Assembly: GCA_022264855.1 (NCBI GenBank)
Contig: JABYQU010000033.1
Location: 186,001-250,000 of the forward strand
Source of the DNA: Lenzites betulinus
Lineage: Eukaryota > Basidiomycota > Agaricomycetes > Polyporales > Polyporaceae
Direction: 5' to 3'
Length of the DNA: 64,000 bases
Every line of letters begins with the position of its first letter. The first letter of the stretch is position 1. Positions 57,640-64,000 of the stretch are shown piece by piece. Made by a program: the position numbers and the translations under genes. A model generated the notes under the pieces. That model saw only the letters and a list, made by a program, of their open reading frames with translations. It was not told the DNA's origin and searched no databases.

Positions 57640-60600
57640 TGCGAGTGCATGCGACACCAGACCTGCCGTGGACGCTCCCATTCTGTGCCAAAAAATACCA
57701 CGCAAATGGGAGAGATGCCCGCCACATTATACCGGCCAACCGACGCCGCCGCAGGACCATCCAACACGTCCGGGCGACAGTCGTGCGTTCGCCGTCCCGA
57801 CGCACTCGGGCGCCTATACGAACGGAACGCGACTTCCTCCTCGGCCGTCGAAGCACGAGGTGCGTCCGCGCCAGGTCCTCCGGGAATCGACGCGCACTCC
57901 CACGGTACGCCCTGTGAGTACCTAGTCGCTCTGCGTGCTCCCGGAGCGCCCCCGCCTGCCCAAACGGCGGTGTGTCGACGCACGCGACGCGCCGCCGCTC
58001 GGGAGGCTCGAACGCATGCCGCTAGGCGTCTGAAAGAAGCGTCAGTGCTTTCCGCGGGCGGGAGAACGACGGCGCGCCAATGAGCTACCGACTACGCACC
58101 TATGACAGTACCGACTGCCCACTTGTACCGCGCCTGCTCGAACGCTGCCGAGTCGTCAGAGCGTATCGAGTGCTCACCTCGCCGGTGCTCCCGCCAGTCA
58201 AACCACGACGGCTTCTCGACGCGACGTCTGCCGTTGCACTGTCCGCGGCCGCCCATTTCCCATGTAGTCGGCCTTCAAATGCTCACCCATGTTCTCGCCC
58301 GCCCCGCCGTCCTGCGTTGCTCCCGGACGCGTCGCCGCTTTCTTCTTGCGCGGGGGGAGAGGGTGCTAACCCGTGCGTTGACGACTTCGCCCGCCGGGGT
58401 CCTGCCGCTCCGCCGGCACGGTACAGCACCTTGAGTGGGTCGATTCGGGGTGCGGATGCGGGAGCGACAGAACGAGCACAGTCTGGGAGGCGGACAAGCG
58501 TGCGCTGGCGTGTGCCGAGTGCCATTAAGAGGCACCGCGTCCGGCCGCCGGCGTGTGCTGTGCCGCCCCGTTTCTGCGGACCCACAGGCATTTGTGGCGG
58601 CTGATAGGCGCATCTGGGGCACGGTAGGTGGTATCCCAGCAGCGCGGCTGCAGTAAGCGACGACCGCCGCGCGGCCAGGTCAATTTGTTTTGTTATTGCC
58701 GTGGCATGCGCCTGACGTCCGCACTGTTTCAGGCTCGTGTCCGCCCATCTCGGGCTGCGCCAGCGGCCTCGGACTTCCATCTATGGCACCTCGCCAGTCG
58801 CACACCTATTTGGACGGCACCACCGGACCCCCGCGGTCCCCTACAACATCTATTCGCCCACATTACTTGTCATGCGCGCGCTCCCAGACTGCCTCCGTGG
58901 TACGCTCCGGGCTGCCCGCGCGCGCAACCGCCGATCGCTGCGCTCCGTGGCGAGCTGGTGGACGCACTCGTTGGCGGCTGGGAATGCATCCCAAGAGCGC
59001 GGTCGTACATAGCGGCAATATATTTATTCAGACGGGACGATCGCGCGTGTTTCGTACCGACGAGTGCATCAATCCGACTTGCCGTTATCCTAGCCACACG
59101 TCAAAACTCTCTTTGTGCACCCTGTGTACTGTCCCGCGTCCGCCAGTGTAGGGCTCGCCGCACGAAAATAAATATATTGCGCTACGTACGGTGTCGTACA
59201 TGAGGCCGCGCATCCGCCCGCATCTAAATGGAAATGACTCGGAGATCCAGCCCGCCAGGGGACGACTGCTACGCCGTGCACCCATCTCCCGACGCCAGCC
59301 GCGAGTCCCAATACTAATAACGACGGCGTAACGAGCGCCCGCCGCACGCTAAGCCCGAGCTTGCTCCGTTCCGCGGCGCGGCGGTCCCCTGGCTGAAACA
59401 GACTCGCGTCGCAGGCCCCGCCGATGCCGTGGCGTGCGCCCGTTGGACGGCCGTGCGCACAGGGCCCAGCGATCTGGGGTGCGGCCGTGGTGAACGCGGC
59501 GCACAGGGCGTCGGAATTTCGAAATCCGCAAGCGAACCTGTGGCCCGACATCACGCGCGGCATAAGTAGCAGCTCGGCGGCAGGACGGCGCATTCGGATC
59601 GGGCTCACCGTGACCTTCGTTCCCTGTGCCAGTTCACGGGACGCGCGCCCGCTGCAGGTGAGGACTGAGCTGCGCGCCATCGCGATACTGTGTGCACACT
59701 GACACTCCGCCCACAGAGCGCGTCGGCGTGCGCCCTCCGCGTCGCTGCGGCGCACGTCGACGAACGCTATCCCGCTGCTCGCTCGCGTGGTTGACACGCC
59801 CGCCGCCAGTCTGCTGCGTACGCGGCACCGCCGCACTTCTGCCAGTGCCTGCCCCCCGGCCGCAGGACGTGCAGAGGCGAGCCTGCGCTTTCGAGCACGG
59901 CCGCTGTTGGGAGGACCAGCGGCGGGCATCCTGCGTCAAACGGTGAGCGGCCTCCGTGCGCGATTCGCATGCGCTCACCTCCCTGATGCCGTCGCACAGC
60001 GGCTCCCGACGGCCCAGGCGCGACATCGGTGGCGACGGGGTGGCCTGGCGCGTGCGTCGATAGAATCGGGACGGGTGCCCGGCGGAGCGACGCCGTCTGG
60101 GGCTGGCGGGCGAGGCGGGCGGGGCGGAGTGAGCCTCTTCTGTCGCGGGCGTTGCGTGCATCTGCGCCGCTGCTGGCGGCAGCCGTCGCCGGTGCGCGTC
60201 GTCTCGAGGTGTTGTCGCCAACGATGAGGGACAGCCGTGCCGCCTCGCGTTCCACCGTCACTTGCAGAGTGAGGCTGTCGTCGTCGGGGCCGGTCCTCTG
60301 CACACAGTGGTGTGTGCACCACCGAGAGCGCACCGACGCCGTTCTCCGCGCGCTGGGAGACGCCGCGGTGCGCCGCCACTGGTTCGCGTCCATGGGACCC
60401 GAGGTCTTGATCGTACAGCGTCCACGATCGCCCAGCGCAGGGCGTCCATGCATGCCAAGTGGCGCTGCGCAGAGATACACGCTCGCGGCGGCGCCGACGC
60501 GTCTCTACGCGCACTCCCGAAGTCGTCCAAGGGAGCGGCGCCCATTTCTACACCGATCACGCTGAAACTCGGTACGCGCACGCGAGACGTGCCAGCGAGG

Positions 60601-61999
60601 GGACGCACCGAGTCTCGCGCCAGGCGGACAGACGGAGGGCCGACGGTCGGCGATCTCCCGCGCCAGGCGCGCGAAAACGCACGAAATGACGCGTTTCGCG
60701 CCCTCGTCCTATCGCGCTGCGACTTCGCGTGTGCATTCGCTGTGTTCGGGCGACGGTACATGCAGAGTGGCGTGGCGATCCGCGGCGGCGCCCGCCGCGT
60801 GTGCGCGATTCTCTCTGTGTGTCCATGAAACGGCGCCAGATGGGCGCATTTCTCGTCCCCTCCGTTCGCGCTGGATTTCGGCGTGTGTATGCGCCCGGGT
60901 GCGCGGACTCTGCCGTCGAGCACGCGTGGCCGTCCGGGCGCCGTCGAGGGAGGAGGGCGCCGTGTTGTCCCCGGGGCATGGGCCCCTCCCGGGTCGCTGT
61001 CTGCGCCGTCGCCGCCGCCGGGTCCCATCCCCGCCGAGGGGGCGCGGCTGTGGTTCGCCGCCAACGCGCTCGCGGCGCCGCGCGGGGTGCTGCCGCGGGT
61101 GCTGTGCCTGTTTTCCGCATCGGCGACGTCGAAAATGGGCGGCCGCGCGCGCAGTTTGCAGCCGGCGCGGGTGGGAGCTGGGACGCACCTGAGACGAGAT
61201 CGAGACGGTGTCCGCACTGTCGGTGCGCGCTCGAGGCGGGCGCCACATGGGAGAGTGCGGGGGGCGAGGTTGGCAGGCATGTCGCTGTTGATAGCGCAAT
61301 GTCCTGCGCGCGGAACGACCACGGCGTGCTCGTCGTCGCGGGGGTGTGCTCGGACGAGCACGTGTTGCGTGCCCACGGCGCTGTGGGCGGCGGCATCGAG
61401 AGCGGCACTTGGGAGGTTGGGGATGGGAGGCGGCTTGCAGCCGATGTCCATGGCCCGCGTGGCTCTCTGTTCGCGGCGGAAACGCGAGCCGCCTGCTCGC
61501 ACAGCAACAGCCAGCGCGTAGGTGCTAGAACACGGGCACGGTGAGGGCATTTCACATGGAGGGCTGGGTGAGAACGTACGCGGCGCGAAGTGCGCGTAGC
61601 GAGCATGTAATGATGCAGGCGCCTGCGCGCTCGTAGTGTATGCTAATACTAGCTAAGACGAAACTATGGCAGCCGTCGGCAGAGTGCTCCAATGTGCGGG
61701 TGCTCACTGCGCACACGGCGGCGGGCTGGGACTCGGGGCGCCAGACGCGGGACTGGCATCGTGAATGCGCTACAAGGGCGCAGTGCACGGAGGATCGCCG
61801 CTGCAGGACACGGGCACAGAGGCCAAGCGGGCGCGGGGCAGGGCGGGCGGAGGGCAGACAGGCGCAGACGAGCAGAGATCGAAGGGACGCGAGTGGCGGA
61901 CAGGTGCAGAGAGCAGCCAGGCAGCGGGGCGGCGGGCGAGTGCAGGACGGGCGATCGAGAGCAGGACAGGCGATCGAGGCGAGAGCAGACGGGCTGAGG
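57640..61999. other. GC- and CpG-rich block without a supported gene
   Basis: About 4.4 kb of very GC-rich sequence. Long open frames occur at once on both strands over the same bases (for example at 60258-61550 minus and 60729-61544 plus), which is what few chance stop codons in GC-rich DNA produce. No frame showed a recognisable domain, splice pattern or codon signature. CG dinucleotides are abundant, so there is no sign of repeat-induced or methylation-driven decay. Confidence 0.5.
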
Positions 62000-62020
62000 C
62001 GAGAGCAGGACGGGCTGAGG
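61900..62020 (+). repeat. Degenerate minisatellite at the duplication seam
   Basis: Repeated units of the type GGACGGGCTGAGGCGAGAGCA and GACGGGCGATCGAGAGCAG, with variants, run directly up to and into the start of copy B. A related sequence (GACGGGTGAATCGAGAGCG) precedes copy A at about 55619. The seam therefore sits in short repeats shared by both edges. Confidence 0.6.
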
Positions 62021-64000
62021 GAGTCGCCTCCGCCCACAATTCTAACACTCACTCGCTCAGACCCCGGAACCCTAGACCCTCCCCGCCTTGTGCTCCCCCG
62101 CCCCATAACCGCTAAACAGCTTGCATCTCAAGACACACTGCTGATATATCGTGATATGTACAGGTTCCGTTCCACCGCACACACCTCAACACCGCTGAGC
62201 GACGGAAGGGCGCAGAAGGTGGTCCGTGCTCCCGCGGCCGTCTCACAGCGCGCGGTGTCCTGGGGTCCCGGCGCGTGTTGCCATTCCAGACTCTCGCTGC
62301 CTCGGTCTTCTGCGTGAACTCCTCCCGCAATACAACATATCCCGCAACAAATACCAGAGAACGACATGGATTTACCCAACGCACGCTCTGCCTCACGCAG
62401 CCACGGACCGCGCCTCTTCCCAATGTCTAACCACACGACAACTGTGTGGTGCCCCCCACCACCAGCCTCAACCAAACAACCTCGTGGATATACAGACACC
62501 TCAGCCGCTTTCGACACGCAAGTTATGCGCTCGGTATGCACAAGTTGCGGAATGGCTGTCGAGATGGCAGGTACCCGCTCAGTGGAACCCGACGCTCCGC
62601 GAGCACCGCAAACACCGCTCCGAGGCCCACGCTGATACCCCTCGCCCATCGTGTTTTGCCCTCCAGGCCTCGCACATGCGCCAGCCCTCGCAACGGAAGG
62701 ATGGCCGCAGGCCAGACAGGTCGACAGGCGCACTGCTCAGCCGTCTGTAAAACTCATTAATGTATTATGCGTCGTGACTAAACATCGCAGTATACCATAC
62801 TCATCAACACAACATTTTGCAGCCCGCCCGCTCACGCCCTCCACACCTCCTTCTCCTTGCCCTTCCCGCCGCCCGCGCCCGGCGCGTCCTTCTTGTCCAG
62901 CTCGCGGCCCCAGCCAACGAGCACGCCCTGCTCGAGCGTCGTCTCCCACAGCGCGACCTTCGCGCGCTCCACCTCCCGCGCGAGCGCCGCGCGCATCGCC
63001 CGCGCCCGCTCCAGCACCGCGCGCCGGTCCTGCTTCCCGGTGGCTGTCGTCGCCCCGAGCGCGATCCCGTTGCCCGTGCCCGGGATCGCCTTCGCCTTGC
63101 CCTTCCCGCGCGCCGTGCGCGCAGTTGCGGTTGCGGTTGCGCTCGGGGGCTGTGCGGCGACGGCTGGCGTGGGCGGGACCTCGGTGTGCGCGACGAACAT
63201 CAGCGGCGAGCCTTGCGAGGATATCGCAGTCGCGGTGGACGCCGGGGCACACGGCACCGGGATCATCGGCGTCTGCGATGTGGAAGCAACAGGCTGGGAA
63301 GCATGGGGATCCGGACGGGTTTCTTGTGGCGCAGACAACTCGCGTTGAGCGGCAGGCGTCTTGCACTGCACGTCACCGCCGGCACTGAGGTCGGGCAGAT
63401 CCGCCGTCGCTTCGCGGGCGGTAGACGGGGGAAACGCCGGCTGGCCGTCGAGGAGGTTCGTGGTCGACTGGCGGAGCACGTCCTCCCACGCGATGGGTGG
63501 ATCTCAGGGGGGGATCTGCGGGGCGGACTCATGGCCGATCTCCCTGATGGAATGACTGACTCTGCGTCGAGTGGGGGGTCATATTCATGGGTCCAACGGG
63601 GGTCCGAGTCTTATTCATGGGTCCAGGGGGGTCGTACTCTGTGGGCGTGGTCGGCCGTGGAGTGGCATTCTGTCGCAGGTCGAGCAGGCAGTCTCACTGT
63701 GTCAAACGGGCCATGAGTGAGATAGACTGCATTCCGAGCGTGTCTTACTGCTACAGGTACTGGCGGCCAGCCGCTCTCGTCGTCGCGCAGTGGAACAGGA
63801 AAAGATACGGGCGTCTAGTCTAGCACAGCTCTCTCGTATACACAAGTCCCGATCCGCGTCTCGGGTCTTTCCTCTGCACCCCGATGTGCACGCGCATCCT
63901 GCTCTCCACCTGCTCGCCCCTCGTTCTCCCGCCGTGGACGCCTTCTGACGACACCCTCGATGGGCCAAGTGCACAGTCGCACAGCCGCGGCACGCCCGCC
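62007..64000 (+). repeat. Direct repeat copy B (about 2 kb, runs off window)
   Basis: Near-identical to copy A in the same orientation and still matching at the last base of the window, so the duplication extends further right. Same orientation plus the intervening 4.4 kb point to a tandem unit of 6,368 bases. Confidence 0.92.
62832..63618 (-). CDS. Duplicated unknown gene, copy B
   Basis: Same gene as copy A, ending at TGA 62832-62834, with Ala for Val and Trp for Arg near the C terminus. The G run at 63598-63602 is one base shorter than in copy A. On the minus strand this puts two ATG-containing units in one frame: GPMNKTRTPVGPMNMTPHST, then an intron with GTCAGT at its start, then the PIAWEDVLRQ exon. 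ATG at 63616-63618 is taken as start, and the frame is still open upstream (TPTEYDPP), so exons further 5' are likely. Copy B may therefore have the better 5' structure. The remaining upstream sequence is partly outside the window. Confidence 0.5.

Noticed and set aside
60258..61550. A 430-codon minus-strand frame in the GC-rich block, as a gene
   Set aside because: Frames of similar size exist on the other strand over the same bases and no motif was found; listed only as an observation.
62041..62110. Telomere-like sequence (AACCCTAGACCCTCC)
   Set aside because: It occurs once per repeat copy, is not a tandem CCCTAA array, and lies inside the duplicated block.
1..64000. tRNA, rRNA, CRISPR array or integrated virus
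   Set aside because: I saw no B-box-like tRNA core with a foldable cloverleaf, no rRNA-like block, no regularly spaced repeat-spacer array and no capsid, polymerase or reverse-transcriptase motif.

Overview
The window comes from a filamentous basidiomycete, most likely an agaricomycete and plausibly a white-rot polypore. Genes are split by many 45-75 base GT...AG introns and coding DNA is GC-rich. Several families point the same way: a DUF6534 membrane protein, a type I metacaspase with a Pro/Gln/His-rich prodomain, a secreted bicupin oxalate decarboxylase, and a tandem pair of cytochrome P450s. I saw no rRNA, tRNA, CRISPR array or intact transposon. The taxonomic call is inferred from gene content.

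Layout. 1-988: 3' end of a DUF6534 gene. 989-3386: gene-poor, with degenerate repeats. 3387-5453: unknown basic, probably nuclear protein. 6004-8382: metacaspase. 9891-12358: MFS sugar transporter. 12751-16996: SRS2-type helicase with two MCB boxes in its promoter. 17837-18896: HSP20-like protein. 19424-21688 (-): membrane-anchored metallophosphatase resembling Ppn2. 21700-23600: repeat-rich gap with inverted motifs. 23602-25552 (-): oxalate decarboxylase. 26233-28230: SET-domain methyltransferase. 28316-30659 and 32546-34877 (both -): duplicated P450s with a gene relic nearby. 36533-38818: coiled-coil/AT-hook protein. 39186-40401 (-): single-pass membrane protein. 41797-43568 (-): SFH1/SNF5, divergent from an unknown Met/Gly/Pro-rich gene at 43741-44608. 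45327-46931 (-): F-box protein, divergent from BUB1 kinase at 47178-50935. 51962-55360 (-): ataxin-2/Pbp1 homologue. 55639-64000: large direct duplication.

The most unusual part is the right end. A segment of about 2 kb (55639-57633) recurs almost perfectly at 62007-64000 in the same orientation, and the second copy runs off the window. The spacing of 6,368 bases implies a large tandem unit. Nine substitutions are confined to 154 bases, and seven of them fall in the 3' end of a short minus-strand gene; five of these seven are silent in the frame I assign. A one-base G-run difference changes the reading frame of the upstream exon between copies. Between the copies lies roughly 4.4 kb of GC-rich, CpG-rich DNA with no gene I can support.

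There is no operon-like organisation. Functional themes are housekeeping and cell-cycle genes (SRS2, BUB1, SFH1, Pbp1) mixed with lifestyle genes (oxalate decarboxylase, P450s, sugar transporter).
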